From contig CALUGI010000033.1 of the NCBI GenBank assembly GCA_944320135.1, positions 1 through 36,982 of the forward strand: 36,982 nt of DNA, in the 5' to 3' direction. The DNA comes from an uncultured Phocaeicola sp. (GTDB lineage: Bacteria > Bacteroidota > Bacteroidia > Bacteroidales > Bacteroidaceae). Each line of letters begins with the position of its first letter. The stretch's first letter is position 1. Both the position numbers and the translations under genes were made by a program. The notes beneath the pieces were generated by a model. The model ran no database searches and was not told where the DNA came from. It saw nothing but the letters and a program-made list of their open reading frames with translations. Positions 1 through 9,351 of this stretch are shown here, piece after piece.

Positions 1-80
1 TTAGGCTATACACTTCCCGCTATCGGGCGTGTTACGGACTTGCACCGATTAGAGAATGTTCGTGCTGGGCGAACAAATAG
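1..80. other. Unassigned structured sequence at the left edge
   Basis: No convincing coding region covers this stretch. It holds two short perfect hairpins, a 4-bp stem (CCCG-CTAT-CGGG, 17-28) and a 5-bp stem (GTTCG-7 nt-CGAAC, about 58-74), and runs directly into the strong terminator at 81-117. That arrangement suits the 3' end of a plus-strand transcript, possibly a non-coding RNA or the untranslated tail of a gene outside the window. I could not match it to a tRNA, tmRNA, RNase P RNA or riboswitch consensus. Confidence 0.3.
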
Positions 81-120
81 AAAAGGCCGTCTCATTCTGA
101 GGATGAGACGGCCTTTTTTG
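81..120 (+). terminator. Intrinsic terminator
   Basis: A perfect 15-bp stem (81-95 with 103-117) closes a 7-nt loop and ends in a T-run (114-119). It ends whatever transcript enters from the left. The -7 promoter box of the next gene starts at the very next base after the T-run, so terminator and promoter abut. Confidence 0.85.
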
Positions 121-128
121 TATCTTTG
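121..128 (+). promoter_or_regulatory. Bacteroidota -7 box (TATCTTTG) for rfbC
   Basis: TATCTTTG matches the Bacteroidota consensus TAnnTTTG and lies 59 nt before the rfbC start. No TTTG sits 19 nt upstream; that position falls inside the terminator hairpin. Transcription would start near 133-136. Confidence 0.5.
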
Positions 129-186
129 CCCGCAGATTTTGAATTCTTCGCGGGAAAAAAACATTTTACAGACATAACAGAGAAAA

Positions 187-756
187 ATGAAGGTTATAAA
201 AACTGAAATAGAAGGCGTAACGATTATCGAACCTCGCCTTTTCAACGATGAAAGAGGATACTTTTTCGAATCATTCTCTCAACGCGATTTTGAAAACCAA
301 GTGAGGAATATCCGTTTCGTGCAGGACAACGAAAGCAAATCAAGTTACGGAGTGTTGCGCGGGCTGCATTTCCAGAAACCGCCTTTCACGCAAAGCAAAC
401 TGGTGCGAGTCATCAAAGGGGCTGTGCTTGATGTGGCGGTTGACATACGGAAAGGCTCTCCCACTTTCGGGCAGCATGTAGCTGTGGAGCTTACGGAAGA
501 AAACCATCTCCAGCTTTTCGTGCCAAGAGGATTTGCCCACGGATTCAGCGTATTAAGTGAGGAAGTGATATTCCAATACAAATGCGACAACTTCTATGCG
601 CCTCAAAGCGAAGGAGCCATCGCATGGAACGACCCTGACCTGCATATCGACTGGCGCATTCCGGCCGACAAGGTAATCCTTTCTGAAAAAGACAAGCACC
701 ATCCTTTGCTGAAAGATGCGGAATGGCTGTTCGATTACACTGAAAATTTATACTGA
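187..756 (+). CDS. rfbC: dTDP-4-dehydrorhamnose 3,5-epimerase
   Basis: This 189-residue protein is a cupin-fold RmlC epimerase, which inverts C3 and C5 of dTDP-4-keto-6-deoxyglucose on the route to dTDP-L-rhamnose, a precursor for surface polysaccharides. Visible hallmarks are the N-terminal FNDERGYFFESF block (20-30), LRGLHFQ with the catalytic His61, the DVAVDIRKGSPTFG strand (82-95), the FVPRGFAHGF segment (111-120) and the YKCDNFYAP motif with the conserved Tyr residues 131 and 137. Length is normal for the family. The usual partners rfbA, rfbB and rfbD are not in the window; the gene stands alone between a terminator and a convergent aldolase gene. Cytoplasmic. Confidence 0.95.
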   Translation: MKVIKTEIEGVTIIEPRLFNDERGYFFESFSQRDFENQVRNIRFVQDNESKSSYGVLRGLHFQKPPFTQSKLVRVIKGAVLDVAVDIRKGSPTFGQHVAVELTEENHLQLFVPRGFAHGFSVLSEEVIFQYKCDNFYAPQSEGAIAWNDPDLHIDWRIPADKVILSEKDKHHPLLKDAEWLFDYTENLY

Positions 757-837
757 CCCCATATTTTCGCTCTCTGCGCTTCCTCGCGCAAAGACTGCAT
801 CCCGGCGTAAACCAGACTGCACACTTATAGAAGAAAA

Positions 838-868
838 AAAGCTGCCCCAAATTTTATGAGGCAGCTTT
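838..868. terminator. Bidirectional terminator between rfbC and the aldolase gene
   Basis: A 9-bp stem (838-846 with 860-868) encloses a 13-nt A/T-rich loop, with an A-run on the left and a T-rich stretch on the right, so it can serve both convergent genes. The core, GCTGCCCC followed by an ATTTTAT loop and GAGGCAGC, recurs almost unchanged in the terminator at 7344-7389. Confidence 0.75.
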
Positions 869-894
869 CTTCATTATATTGCAGCGAATTTCAA

Positions 895-1902
895 TCAGCA
901 CTGAGCCAGTTTTCCGTCAGAACCCAATACGTTGATAATTTTGTGCTTGTACATCTTTTCCATTTCGTCGCGAGCCGGGCCAAGATACTTGCGCGGATCG
1001 AACTCAGCCGGTTTCTCAACGAACACACGGCGAACGGCAGCAGTCATAGCCAGACGAGAGTCCGAGTCGATGTTAATCTTGCAAACCGCAGACTTGGCAG
1101 CTTTGCGCAGTTCTTCTTCCGGAATGCCGATAGCCGCTTCCAGCTTGCCTCCGTACTGGTTGATCATATCCACATATTCCTGAGGAACTGAAGAAGACCC
1201 GTGAAGCACGATGGGGAATCCCGGCAGTTTTTCCATTACAGCGTCCAACACGTCGAATGCCAAAGGAGGAGGAACCAGACGGCCTGTAGCCGGGTCTACA
1301 TGACATTGTTCGGGTTTGAACTTGTAAGCTCCGTGAGAAGTGCCGATAGAAATAGCCAAAGAGTCGCAGCCTGTACGGGTAGCGAAATCGATTACTTCTT
1401 CAGGATTGGTGTAAGTATGATGTTCTGCAGACACTTCGTCTTCCACACCGGCCAGAACGCCCAATTCGCCTTCAACCGTCACGTCGAACTGATGAGCATA
1501 TTCAACCACTTTTTTGGTCAAAGCCACGTTTTCTTCGTAAGGCAGATGAGAACCGTCGATCATTACAGAAGAGAATCCCAAGTCTACGCAAGATTTGCAG
1601 AGTTCAAAAGAATCTCCGTGGTCAAGGTGGAGAACGATTTCAGGATGTTCGCAGCCCAATTCTTTGGCGTATGCCACAGCTCCTTCAGCCATATAGCGGA
1701 GCAAAGTCTGGTTCGCATAGTTGCGCGCGCCCTTAGACACCTGCAAAATAACCGGAGACTTGGTTTCGACCGCAGCTTTGATGATAGCCTGCAGCTGTTC
1801 CATATTGTTGAAGTTGAAAGCCGGGATAGCATATCCGCCTTTAATTGCCCTGGCAAACATTTCTTTCGTGTTTACCAGACCCAAATCTTTGTAATTAACC
1901 AT
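895..1902 (-). CDS. fba: Class II fructose-bisphosphate aldolase
   Basis: This 335-residue zinc aldolase cleaves fructose 1,6-bisphosphate to dihydroxyacetone phosphate and glyceraldehyde 3-phosphate in glycolysis and gluconeogenesis. Class II hallmarks are visible: LHLDHGDS (91-98) with the catalytic Asp94 and zinc ligand His95, the SSVMIDGSHLPYEEN phosphate-loop region, VEGELGVLAG, GTSHGAYKF with a further zinc His, and VLHGSSSVP. The length fits the longer class II enzymes common in Bacteroidota. It is transcribed alone; a TACATTTG box lies at 1945-1952 on the same strand. Cytoplasmic. Confidence 0.95.
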   Translation of the reverse strand: MVNYKDLGLVNTKEMFARAIKGGYAIPAFNFNNMEQLQAIIKAAVETKSPVILQVSKGARNYANQTLLRYMAEGAVAYAKELGCEHPEIVLHLDHGDSFELCKSCVDLGFSSVMIDGSHLPYEENVALTKKVVEYAHQFDVTVEGELGVLAGVEDEVSAEHHTYTNPEEVIDFATRTGCDSLAISIGTSHGAYKFKPEQCHVDPATGRLVPPPLAFDVLDAVMEKLPGFPIVLHGSSSVPQEYVDMINQYGGKLEAAIGIPEEELRKAAKSAVCKINIDSDSRLAMTAAVRRVFVEKPAEFDPRKYLGPARDEMEKMYKHKIINVLGSDGKLAQC

Positions 1903-1944
1903 TGCGATAATGTTTATAAATTGTTAGTAAATGATTTTCCGTAG

Positions 1945-1952
1945 CAAATGTA
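1945..1952 (-). promoter_or_regulatory. Bacteroidota -7 box (TACATTTG) for the aldolase gene
   Basis: TACATTTG on the minus strand matches TAnnTTTG and lies 42 nt upstream of the aldolase start. No exact TTTG lies 19 nt further upstream. Confidence 0.45.
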
Positions 1953-2101
1953 ACAATAAAAGCGCAACGAGCGTGTTCCGTCAAAAAGAAAATATGCCCT
2001 GCGACACATATTGTTGACATAAATCATGACATTTCCATTACAAAAGACATGGATGCAAAGTAGATATTGCAATTGGCTGACGGCAAAATATCCGCCGCCC
2101 C

Positions 2102-2800
2102 TCAGTCTGCCGTTTTCATGCGCTCCATATTCTCGCGGGCAGCGTCCACGTAAGCCTTCACCATGAAATTGCTCTTGAAAGAATCGGGCGCGCCGGATAT
2201 AATATCTTCCATCAGCGGGGTGAGCAAGGGGCAAGGCAAGCCGCTGCCCAACATAATGAAAACTCCCGGTCCGAGCACGTTCTCATAGTTGTCTTGGATG
2301 AAAGCCTTCACGAGACTGTTCATTTCGTCTGACAGTTGCTGGCGTTTCTTGCTGATTTCTTCGTGAACGGTCTGCAAGTCTTTTCCGTCCATAATCATCC
2401 GGCTTTCTTCGTGCTCCACCTCGTAGGCGCGGTCATCCAGCGAATTTTTCTTCATTACAAATTCGTTGAAGCAATCGTTCAGCGGAGTGCCCTTGACCAC
2501 GATTCCGGCGTTGTCAATCTGTATGTCGATATTTCCAGGTTCAATGACCAACGGCATGATGCAATCTTCATCCATATACAGCGAAGCCAACACAACCGAA
2601 TCCACTATTCCCTTCATCTTGAACAAGCCGTGTATCACTTCCGCCGAATCGATATCCACCCACTTGTCTCCGGACGGCACTTTGACAAAAAGCATTTTCC
2701 CGTCAAGAACGGAAACGGAAGAAGTCCCCTCTATCTTGTATTTCTTGCCGCACGAAGCACAAGCCAATACGCAAAACAGAAAAAACCAAAGTTTATGCAT
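2102..2800 (-). CDS. DUF4369 domain-containing lipoprotein
   Basis: The start is placed at 2800 because the protein then begins MHKLWFFLFCVLACASC, a lipoprotein signal with the acylated Cys at residue 17; an in-frame ATG nine codons earlier would spoil the signal. The mature protein opens with a beta-rich segment (about 20-110: YKIEGTSS, LFVKVPSGDKWVDIDSAEV, MPLVIEPGNIDIQID) typical of DUF4369, the domain that often precedes a thioredoxin-like domain in Bacteroidota envelope proteins. No thioredoxin CxxC domain follows; the rest (about 120-232) is a helical, charged segment. Its function is unknown; periplasmic or outer-membrane anchored. It diverges from the S46 peptidase genes. Confidence 0.8.
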   Translation of the reverse strand: MHKLWFFLFCVLACASCGKKYKIEGTSSVSVLDGKMLFVKVPSGDKWVDIDSAEVIHGLFKMKGIVDSVVLASLYMDEDCIMPLVIEPGNIDIQIDNAGIVVKGTPLNDCFNEFVMKKNSLDDRAYEVEHEESRMIMDGKDLQTVHEEISKKRQQLSDEMNSLVKAFIQDNYENVLGPGVFIMLGSGLPCPLLTPLMEDIISGAPDSFKSNFMVKAYVDAARENMERMKTAD

Positions 2801-2936
2801 ACGCAAGCCTTTTAAAATCCGGGACAAAAATAAGGTCTTTCAAGAACGGACAGAAATAAATTATCAAAATTTATACATCGATAGTGGTTTATTACCCTTT
2901 TGACGGGAGAAGATATTTCCATGTCCTTTTTTTTAC

Positions 2937-2944
2937 TATTTTTG
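2937..2944 (+). promoter_or_regulatory. Bacteroidota -7 box (TATTTTTG) for the S46 pair
   Basis: TATTTTTG fits TAnnTTTG and ends 56 nt before the first S46 peptidase start. The two overlapping genes downstream would share this promoter. Confidence 0.5.
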
Positions 2945-2999
2945 TGCAATCCTTTTGCGGAATACCGCTGAAGACAACAACCTTTTAATATAAAAAAAC

Positions 3000-5180
3000 A
3001 TGAAGAGAAAATGGAAATTGCTGGCGGCCTTATTGATTTGCGCCGCCGTCTCTCCGGCAAAAGCCGACGAGGGCATGTGGCTGCTCCAGCTCATGCAAGA
3101 GCAGAACCTGGCCGACCGAATGAAAGCGCAAGGCATGACAATGGACATTGCAGACATCTACAACCCGAACAAAGTGACTCTGAAAGATGCCGTCGGCATT
3201 TTCGGACGGGGATGCACGGGAGAAATCATCTCGCCCAACGGCCTGATTCTGACAAACCATCACTGCGGATACGACGCCATCCAGCAGCACAGCTCGGTGG
3301 AACACGACTACCTGACCGACGGATTCTGGGCGAAAAACTATCAGGAGGAGCTTCCTACTCCGGGACTGACTTTCAAGTTTGTGGAGCGCATCGTCGACGT
3401 GACCGGATTGGTCGGCAAAGACATCGAAAAGGGAAAAGTGACCGAAGCCGAATCGTTCGGAAGCAAATACCTGAAAGAACTGGCAGACAAAGAGCTTAAG
3501 AAAAGCGACCTGAAAGGCAAACCGGGCATTTCTGCGCTGGCGCTTCCGTTTTATGCAGGCAACAAATATTATCTCTTCTACATCAAGACATACGGCGACG
3601 TGCGTATGGTGGCCGCCCCTCCCTCGTCTATCGGAAAGTTCGGAGGGGAAACGGACAACTGGATGTGGCCGCGACACACATGCGACTTCTCCATGTTCCG
3701 CATCTACGCCGACAAGGAAGGCAACCCCACATCTGACTATGAAGAAAGCAATGTGCCCCTGAAAGCGAAAAAGCATCTGGCCGTTTCCCTGAAAGGCTTG
3801 CAAGAAGGCGACTATGCCATGATTATGGGATTCCCCGGAAGCACCAGCCGCTACTTGACAGAAAGCGAAGTGCGCTTGCGCATGGAGGGAACCAACATCC
3901 CCCGGATTACCGTAAGAGAGGCACGCCAGAACATTCTCCGCAAAGAAATGGCGGCCAGCGACAAGGTGCGCATCCAATATGCCAGCAAATTCGCCTCGTC
4001 AAGCAACTACTGGAAGAACTCTATCGGCATGAACAAGGCAATCGTCGACAACAAAGTGCTGGAAACGAAGGCCGAACAAGAACTGAAGTTCCTGGAATTC
4101 GCCGAAAAGAAGCAAAATGAAGACTACAAGACCGTAGTAGCAAAAATCAACGACTACGTGGATTCGGCCGCTCCGCTGCAAACGCAAATGACCTATTTCG
4201 CCGAAACGTTCCGGAGCGGAATCGAATTTGCAAACTATACGAAGATAAACAGCTCCGTGGAGACGCTTGCCGCAGCCTTGGACAAGAACAAAAAGAAAGA
4301 CATCGAAAAGGCTGTATCCGCACTGAAAGAAGCCTATTTCGACATCCACAACAAAGACTACGACCACGAAGTGGACCGCAAAGTGGCAAAAGTGTTGATA
4401 CCGCTGTACATGGACAAAGTGCCAGCCGACGCGCTGCCCGCTTTCTACCTGACGGTCAAAGACAGATTCAAGGGGGACTTCAACGCGTACATCGACGCGC
4501 TCTACGACAATTCCATCTTCGCCAACGAAAGCAACTTCAACGCATTCATCGACAACCCTACGGCTGAAGCCTTGGAGAAGGATTTGTCCGTACAGTATGC
4601 GGAAACCATCGGAAACAAATACGAAGAATTGGCCGACAAGCTGGACGAAGCCAGCGGAAGCATCAACCTCCTGCACAAGACTTACGTGCGCGGCCTCTGC
4701 GAAATGTACGCTCCTACCCCGAAAGCACCGGACGCCAACTTCACCATCCGCCTGACTTACGGAAACGTAAAGTCATACGACCCGAAAGACGGAATCCACT
4801 ACAAATACTACACCACGCTGAAAGGAGTAATGGAGAAGGAAGACCCGAACAATCCGGAGTTCGTGGTGCCTGAAAAGCTGAAAGAACTGTACGCAGCCAA
4901 GAACTACGGACGTTACGCGCTCCCCAACGGCGAGATGCCCGCCTGCTTCCTGACCACCAACGACATTACGGGAGGCAACTCCGGCTCTCCGGTCATGAAC
5001 GGCAACGGGGAACTGATAGGCGCTGCATTCGACGGAAACTGGGAGTCGCTTTCCGGCGACATCAACTTCGACAGCAACCTGCAACGCTGCATCGCGGTAG
5101 ACATACGCTACATATTGTTTATCGTGGAAAAGCTGGGAGGATGCAAACACCTTATCGATGAAATGACAATCGTAGAATGA
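3000..5180 (+). CDS. dpp7: S46 family dipeptidyl-peptidase, DPP7-like
   Basis: A 726-residue periplasmic serine exopeptidase that removes dipeptides from peptide N-termini; such enzymes let Bacteroidales use protein as food. A signal peptide (1-22, cleavage after AKA) is followed by the S46 hallmark DEGMW at the mature N-terminus. The triad is visible: His in TNHHCGYD (87-88), Asp in the [17 protein letters not shown] region, and Ser661 in GGNSGSP. Eighteen residues after the Ser, in FDGNWES, position 679 is Gly. In characterised S46 enzymes this position sets specificity: Gly in DPP7 (hydrophobic P1), Arg in DPP11 (acidic P1). Its stop overlaps the next start (ATGA), so the two genes are translationally coupled. 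Specificity is inferred from that one residue. Confidence 0.93.
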   Translation: MKRKWKLLAALLICAAVSPAKADEGMWLLQLMQEQNLADRMKAQGMTMDIADIYNPNKVTLKDAVGIFGRGCTGEIISPNGLILTNHHCGYDAIQQHSSVEHDYLTDGFWAKNYQEELPTPGLTFKFVERIVDVTGLVGKDIEKGKVTEAESFGSKYLKELADKELKKSDLKGKPGISALALPFYAGNKYYLFYIKTYGDVRMVAAPPSSIGKFGGETDNWMWPRHTCDFSMFRIYADKEGNPTSDYEESNVPLKAKKHLAVSLKGLQEGDYAMIMGFPGSTSRYLTESEVRLRMEGTNIPRITVREARQNILRKEMAASDKVRIQYASKFASSSNYWKNSIGMNKAIVDNKVLETKAEQELKFLEFAEKKQNEDYKTVVAKINDYVDSAAPLQTQMTYFAETFRSGIEFANYTKINSSVETLAAALDKNKKKDIEKAVSALKEAYFDIHNKDYDHEVDRKVAKVLIPLYMDKVPADALPAFYLTVKDRFKGDFNAYIDALYDNSIFANESNFNAFIDNPTAEALEKDLSVQYAETIGNKYEELADKLDEASGSINLLHKTYVRGLCEMYAPTPKAPDANFTIRLTYGNVKSYDPKDGIHYKYYTTLKGVMEKEDPNNPEFVVPEKLKELYAAKNYGRYALPNGEMPACFLTTNDITGGNSGSPVMNGNGELIGAAFDGNWESLSGDINFDSNLQRCIAVDIRYILFIVEKLGGCKHLIDEMTIVE

Positions 5181-7342
5181 TGAAAAGAATTGCCTTACTA
5201 TCTTTACTGGCCACATTGACCCTCGCCGGACATGCCGACGAGGGCATGTGGATGTTGACCGACTTGAAGCAGCAGAATGCAGCCGTCATGCAGAATCTGG
5301 GGCTGGACATCAGCATCGACGAGGTGTACTGCCCCGACAACATCAGCCTGAAAGACGCTGTGGTACACTTCGGAGGCGGATGCACGGGAGAAGTGATTTC
5401 GGCGGAGGGGCTGGTGCTCACCAACCATCATTGCGGATACCGCTACATACAGCAGCACAGCTCGGTGGAACACGACTACCTGACCGACGGGTTCTGGGCA
5501 ATGACCCGCGAACAGGAACTGCCGTGCGAAGGATTGAAAGTGACGTTCATCGACCGGATTTTGGATGTAACCGCTTACGTGGAAGAACAACTGAAAAAAG
5601 ACTCTGACCCGGACGGAACCAACTACCTCTCTCCTACCTATCTGGAAAAGGTGGCGGAACGCTTCGCCAAAAAGGAGAAAATCAAAACCGACGACTTTAC
5701 CGTACTGGAGTTGAAACCGTTCTATGGGGCAAACAAGTACTACCTGTTCGTCAAAACGGTCTACAAAGACGTGCGCATGGTCGGCGCTCCCCCCTCTTCC
5801 ATCGGAAAGTTTGGAGCGGACACCGACAACTGGATGTGGCCGCGACACTGCGGCGACTTCTCCCTTTTCCGCATATATGCTTCGAAGGACGGGAAACCGG
5901 CCGGATACAGCGCGGAAAACATTCCTCTGAAAGTAAAAAAACACCTGACTGTCAACATGAAGGGAGTGAAAGAGGGCGACTTTACGTTCGTTATGGGATT
6001 TCCGGGAAACAACTGGAGATACATGATCAGCGATGAAGTGGAAGAACGGATGAAAACCGTCAACTTCATGCGCGACACAGTGCGCGGAGTGCGTTTGCGT
6101 GCCTTGGATGAAGAAATGCGGAAGGACGACCGCACCCGCATCCAATATGCAGCAAAATACGCCTCTTCTGCCAACTATTGGAAAAACGCCATCGGCATGA
6201 ACGAGGGACTGATAAAGCTCAAAGTGCTCGACACGAAACGGAAACAGCAGGAAGCGTTGCTGGCCTACGGACGCGAAACCGGCGACACGGCCTGGAACGA
6301 AGCGTACCGGACCATCAAGCGCATCGTGGCCAAACGGTTTCCGCACGTCTACCACCAGCAGGCTATCTACGAAGCGATGATATTAGGCACGGAGTTCTAC
6401 CAAATACCGGACACGAAAGGGCTGATGGAGGCGCTGAAAGGGAATGACAAAAAGAAAATCGCGGAAGAAACGGAAACGCTCAGAAAGGCAGGAAAGAAGT
6501 TCTTCAACAAGGACTACAACCCTGACGTCGACCGCAAAGTGTCAAAACGGTTGCTCGCATTATATGCCAAGCTCATCCCCGCCGAAAAACGCATCGGCGT
6601 TTTCCACACAATCCGCAGGCAATTCAACGGAAACGCGGAGGCGTTTGTCGACGCTTGTTTCGACACTTCCATATTCCGCAGTCCGGAAGCGCTGGAAGCC
6701 TTCCTGCAAAGTCCTGACGTGAAGACGTTGGAAAACGACCTGATGGTGCAATACGCTCAATCGGTGAAAGAAGGCTACCGCACCGCCGGAGAAGCGATGA
6801 AGGAAGAAACGGACGCCTACAACCGCGCACACAAGACGTGGGTGGCCGGGATGCTCGCCCTGAAACGCAAAAACGGCGAACCGGTTTATCCGGACGCGAA
6901 CTCCACGCTCCGTCTGACCTACGGGAAAATCGGGTCATACGAACCGGACGACGGAAAAAAATATCTGTACTATACCACATTGAAGGGAGTAATGGAAAAG
7001 GAAGACCCGGACAATCCGGAGTTCGTGGTGCCCGAAAAGTTGAAAAAACTGTATGAAGCCAAAGACTTCGGGCCGTATGCCATGCCCGACGGACGGATGC
7101 CCGTCTGCTTCGTCACGGCAACAGACAACACGGGCGGCAACTCAGGCTCGCCGGTGTTCAACGCAAAAGGCGAACTGATAGGCACCGGATTCGACCGCAA
7201 CTACGAAGGGCTGACGGGCGACATCGCCTACAACCCGCAACTGCAACGCGCTTCATGTGTAGACATCCGCTACACGCTGTTCATCATCGACAAATATGCA
7301 GGCGCGTCTCACCTGATTAAGGAAATGACCTTTGCAGAATGA
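5177..7342 (+). CDS. dpp11: S46 family dipeptidyl-peptidase, DPP11-like
   Basis: A 721-residue paralogue of the preceding gene with the same build: signal peptide (about 1-20, ending GHA), DEGMW mature start, TNHHCGYR around the catalytic His, [17 protein letters not shown] with the Asp, and Ser656 in GGNSGSP. Here the specificity position, 18 residues past the Ser, is Arg674 in FDRNYEG, as in DPP11 enzymes that cut after Asp or Glu at P1. Together the pair should cover both hydrophobic and acidic P1 residues. The 4-nt overlap with the upstream gene and the shared terminator at 7344-7389 point to a two-gene operon. Periplasmic; clearly a tandem duplication followed by specialisation. Confidence 0.93.
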   Translation: MMKRIALLSLLATLTLAGHADEGMWMLTDLKQQNAAVMQNLGLDISIDEVYCPDNISLKDAVVHFGGGCTGEVISAEGLVLTNHHCGYRYIQQHSSVEHDYLTDGFWAMTREQELPCEGLKVTFIDRILDVTAYVEEQLKKDSDPDGTNYLSPTYLEKVAERFAKKEKIKTDDFTVLELKPFYGANKYYLFVKTVYKDVRMVGAPPSSIGKFGADTDNWMWPRHCGDFSLFRIYASKDGKPAGYSAENIPLKVKKHLTVNMKGVKEGDFTFVMGFPGNNWRYMISDEVEERMKTVNFMRDTVRGVRLRALDEEMRKDDRTRIQYAAKYASSANYWKNAIGMNEGLIKLKVLDTKRKQQEALLAYGRETGDTAWNEAYRTIKRIVAKRFPHVYHQQAIYEAMILGTEFYQIPDTKGLMEALKGNDKKKIAEETETLRKAGKKFFNKDYNPDVDRKVSKRLLALYAKLIPAEKRIGVFHTIRRQFNGNAEAFVDACFDTSIFRSPEALEAFLQSPDVKTLENDLMVQYAQSVKEGYRTAGEAMKEETDAYNRAHKTWVAGMLALKRKNGEPVYPDANSTLRLTYGKIGSYEPDDGKKYLYYTTLKGVMEKEDPDNPEFVVPEKLKKLYEAKDFGPYAMPDGRMPVCFVTATDNTGGNSGSPVFNAKGELIGTGFDRNYEGLTGDIAYNPQLQRASCVDIRYTLFIIDKYAGASHLIKEMTFAE

Positions 7343-7343
7343 C

Positions 7344-7389
7344 AAAAAGAGAGGCTGCCCCGATTTTATTTGAGGCAGCCTCTCTTTTT
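7344..7389. terminator. Bidirectional terminator
   Basis: A perfect 16-bp stem (7344-7359 with 7374-7389) with A- and T-runs at its ends serves the S46 operon on the plus strand and the GGGtGRT gene on the minus strand. Its GCTGCCCC...ATTTTAT...GAGGCAGC core is nearly the same as in the terminator at 838-868. Confidence 0.88.
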
Positions 7390-7406
7390 TTATAAGCAAA
7401 TTTCAA

Positions 7407-8417
7407 TTACTTGTTCAGAGCCAGAGCCACGTTCACGGCGCAAGCCACTGTACATCCTACCATCGGGTTGTTGCCGATACCGAGGAAGCCCATCATTTCC
7501 ACGTGAGCGGGAACTGATGAAGAACCTGCGAACTGAGCGTCCGAGTGCATACGGCCCATCGTGTCGGTCATACCGTAAGAAGCGGGACCTGCGGCCATGT
7601 TGTCCGGATGGAGTGTACGGCCTGTACCGCCACCGGATGCTACTGAGAAGTAAGGCTTGCCGGCAAGCACACGCTCTTTCTTGTAAGTTCCTGCAACCGG
7701 ATGCTGGAAGCGGGTCGGGTTGGTAGAGTTTCCTGTGATGGAAACGTCTACGTTTTCATGCCACATGATGGCAACGCCTTCGCGAACGTCGTCAGCGCCA
7801 TAGCATTTTACCTTCGCGCGCGGACCGTCAGAATACGGAGTTTCCTTCACGATGTTCAGTTCGCCGGTGAAATAGTCGAACTTGGTCTGCACGTAAGTGA
7901 AGCCGTTGATACGGGAGATAATCATAGCGGCGTCCTTGCCCAGACCGTTCAGGATGCAGCGCAACGGGTTCTTGCGCACCTTGTTTGCCATTTCTGCAAT
8001 CTTGATGGCGCCTTCGGCAGCAGCGAATGATTCGTGTCCTGCCAGGAAAGCGAAGCACTGGGTTTCTTCGCGAAGCAGACGGGCTGCCAAGTTGCCGTGG
8101 CCCAGACCTACCTTGCGGTCGTCGGCTACAGAGCCCGGAATGCAGAATGCCTGCAAGCCGATACCGATAGCTTCGGCAGCGTCAGCGGCGTTTTTGCAGC
8201 CTTTCTTCAGCGCGATGGCGCAACCAACCACGTAAGCCCATTTAGCGTTTTCGAAGCAGATGCCCTGAGTTTCCTGACAAGTCAAGTACGGGTCGAGACC
8301 TGCTGCGTCACAGATTGCGTTAGCTTCTTCAATGTCCTTGATGCCGTTTTCGTTCAATGCAGCGAGAATCTGCTTCACGCGGCGGTCTTGACTTTCAAAC
8401 TGTACTGGTCTAATCAT
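7407..8417 (-). CDS. GGGtGRT protein
   Basis: A 336-residue protein of the family named after its SVASGGGTGRTLHPDN motif (about 272-287). The start is set at 8417 because the mRNA there carries AGGAGG ten bases upstream of ATG; a longer reading would begin inside the neighbour. Other conserved-looking blocks are CQETQGICFENAKWAYVVG, ETQCFAFLAGHESFAAAEG, a Cys-containing CILNGLGKDAA and the GNNPMVGCTVACAV tail. The biochemical role is unknown. It directly follows a NifU-like iron-sulfur scaffold gene (the two are 16 nt apart), a pairing found in many anaerobes that suggests a metallocluster-related or redox role. Cytoplasmic, no membrane segment. Confidence 0.88.
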   Translation of the reverse strand: MIRPVQFESQDRRVKQILAALNENGIKDIEEANAICDAAGLDPYLTCQETQGICFENAKWAYVVGCAIALKKGCKNAADAAEAIGIGLQAFCIPGSVADDRKVGLGHGNLAARLLREETQCFAFLAGHESFAAAEGAIKIAEMANKVRKNPLRCILNGLGKDAAMIISRINGFTYVQTKFDYFTGELNIVKETPYSDGPRAKVKCYGADDVREGVAIMWHENVDVSITGNSTNPTRFQHPVAGTYKKERVLAGKPYFSVASGGGTGRTLHPDNMAAGPASYGMTDTMGRMHSDAQFAGSSSVPAHVEMMGFLGIGNNPMVGCTVACAVNVALALNK

Positions 8418-8433
8418 AATCTGTGTCCTCCTA

Positions 8434-9135
8434 TTATTCTTTACGTGGGTCAATATATTTAACTGCGCCTTGTTCGGGTTTGAAGCGGCCGTAAGTTCCG
8501 GTCACTGCCTTCAACGCTTCGTTTGCGTCAACGCCCTTCTTCACCTGTTCCATGAACTTGCCCATGTGAACGAATTCGTAGCCGATCACCTGGTTGTCTT
8601 TGTCGAGAGCCATGCGGGTGATGTATCCTTCCGTCAGCTCCAGATAGCGGGTGCCTTTGGCTTTGGTGCCGTACAGCGTACCTGTCTGGCTGCGGAGGCC
8701 CTTGCCCAAGTCTTCCAGACCTGCGCCAATCATCAGACCGCCTTCAGAGAAAGCCGACTGGGTGCGTCCGTAAACGATTTGCAAGAACAGCTCGCGCATG
8801 GCAGTGTTGATGGCGTCACAAACCAAGTCGGTGTTCATAGCTTCCAGGATGGTCTTTCCCGGCAGGATTTCTGATGCCATAGCAGCCGAGTGAGTCATAC
8901 CTGAGCAACCGATCGTTTCAATCAGACATTCTTCGATGACACCTTCCTTCACGTTCAATGTCAGCTTGCAAGTACCCTGCTGCGGAGCGCACCATCCGAT
9001 ACCGTGAGTCAAACCTGAAATGTCTTTGATTTCTTTTGCCTGAATCCATTTTCCTTCTTCAGGAATTGGAGCGGGACCGTGATTGGGTCCTTTTGCGACA
9101 CAACACATGTGTTCAACTTCGTGTGAATAAGTCAT
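8434..9135 (-). CDS. NifU/IscU-like iron-sulfur cluster assembly scaffold protein
   Basis: A 233-residue protein whose middle matches the NifU/IscU N-terminal fold. It has a Cys in GIGWCAPQQGTC, another in EECLIETIGCSGMTHSAAMASEILPGKT (like the GCGxAxASSS segment of IscU) and a third in DLVCDAI; together these resemble the three-Cys cluster-binding site. An additional N-terminal CC pair (11-12) and a C-terminal extension (about 150-233) are unlike housekeeping IscU. First gene of a two-gene unit with the GGGtGRT gene; a TAACTTTG box lies at 9213-9220. The likely role is assembling or carrying an Fe-S cluster for its partner; this is inference. Confidence 0.85.
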   Translation of the reverse strand: MTYSHEVEHMCCVAKGPNHGPAPIPEEGKWIQAKEIKDISGLTHGIGWCAPQQGTCKLTLNVKEGVIEECLIETIGCSGMTHSAAMASEILPGKTILEAMNTDLVCDAINTAMRELFLQIVYGRTQSAFSEGGLMIGAGLEDLGKGLRSQTGTLYGTKAKGTRYLELTEGYITRMALDKDNQVIGYEFVHMGKFMEQVKKGVDANEALKAVTGTYGRFKPEQGAVKYIDPRKE

Positions 9136-9212
9136 ATTCTTTACGTTTTGTTGGTAATAAAAATAAGTTCCGTAAAACCAAGGATGCGGAGGAAGCCCCT
9201 CGAATCCGCACG

Positions 9213-9220
9213 CAAAGTTA
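9213..9220 (-). promoter_or_regulatory. Bacteroidota -7 box (TAACTTTG) for the NifU-like/GGGtGRT operon
   Basis: TAACTTTG on the minus strand fits TAnnTTTG and lies 77 nt upstream of the NifU-like start. A near-TTTG (GTTG) lies about 20 nt further upstream. Confidence 0.5.
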
Positions 9221-9351
9221 CTCCTTTTATTTCAGTTCTGCAACGCGGCAAGCCCAACTTTTTGCCGCATTTTAATGATATTTTTCTTGCCTCGCACCGT
9301 TTTGCAAAGTCAAGTTGGCAAAAAGAGTTTCGCCTTTCGCTTTTTACTCGT

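Noticed and set aside
1-75. A cobalamin riboswitch or tRNA on the minus strand
   Set aside because: CGGTGCAAGTCCG resembles a T-arm or riboswitch core, but the rest of the consensus (a full cloverleaf, or the B12 box with its neighbours) is missing and no B12 gene follows on that strand.
6-245. A 79-residue minus-strand frame across the left edge
   Set aside because: It reads through the terminator hairpin and the rfbC leader and has no family resemblance.
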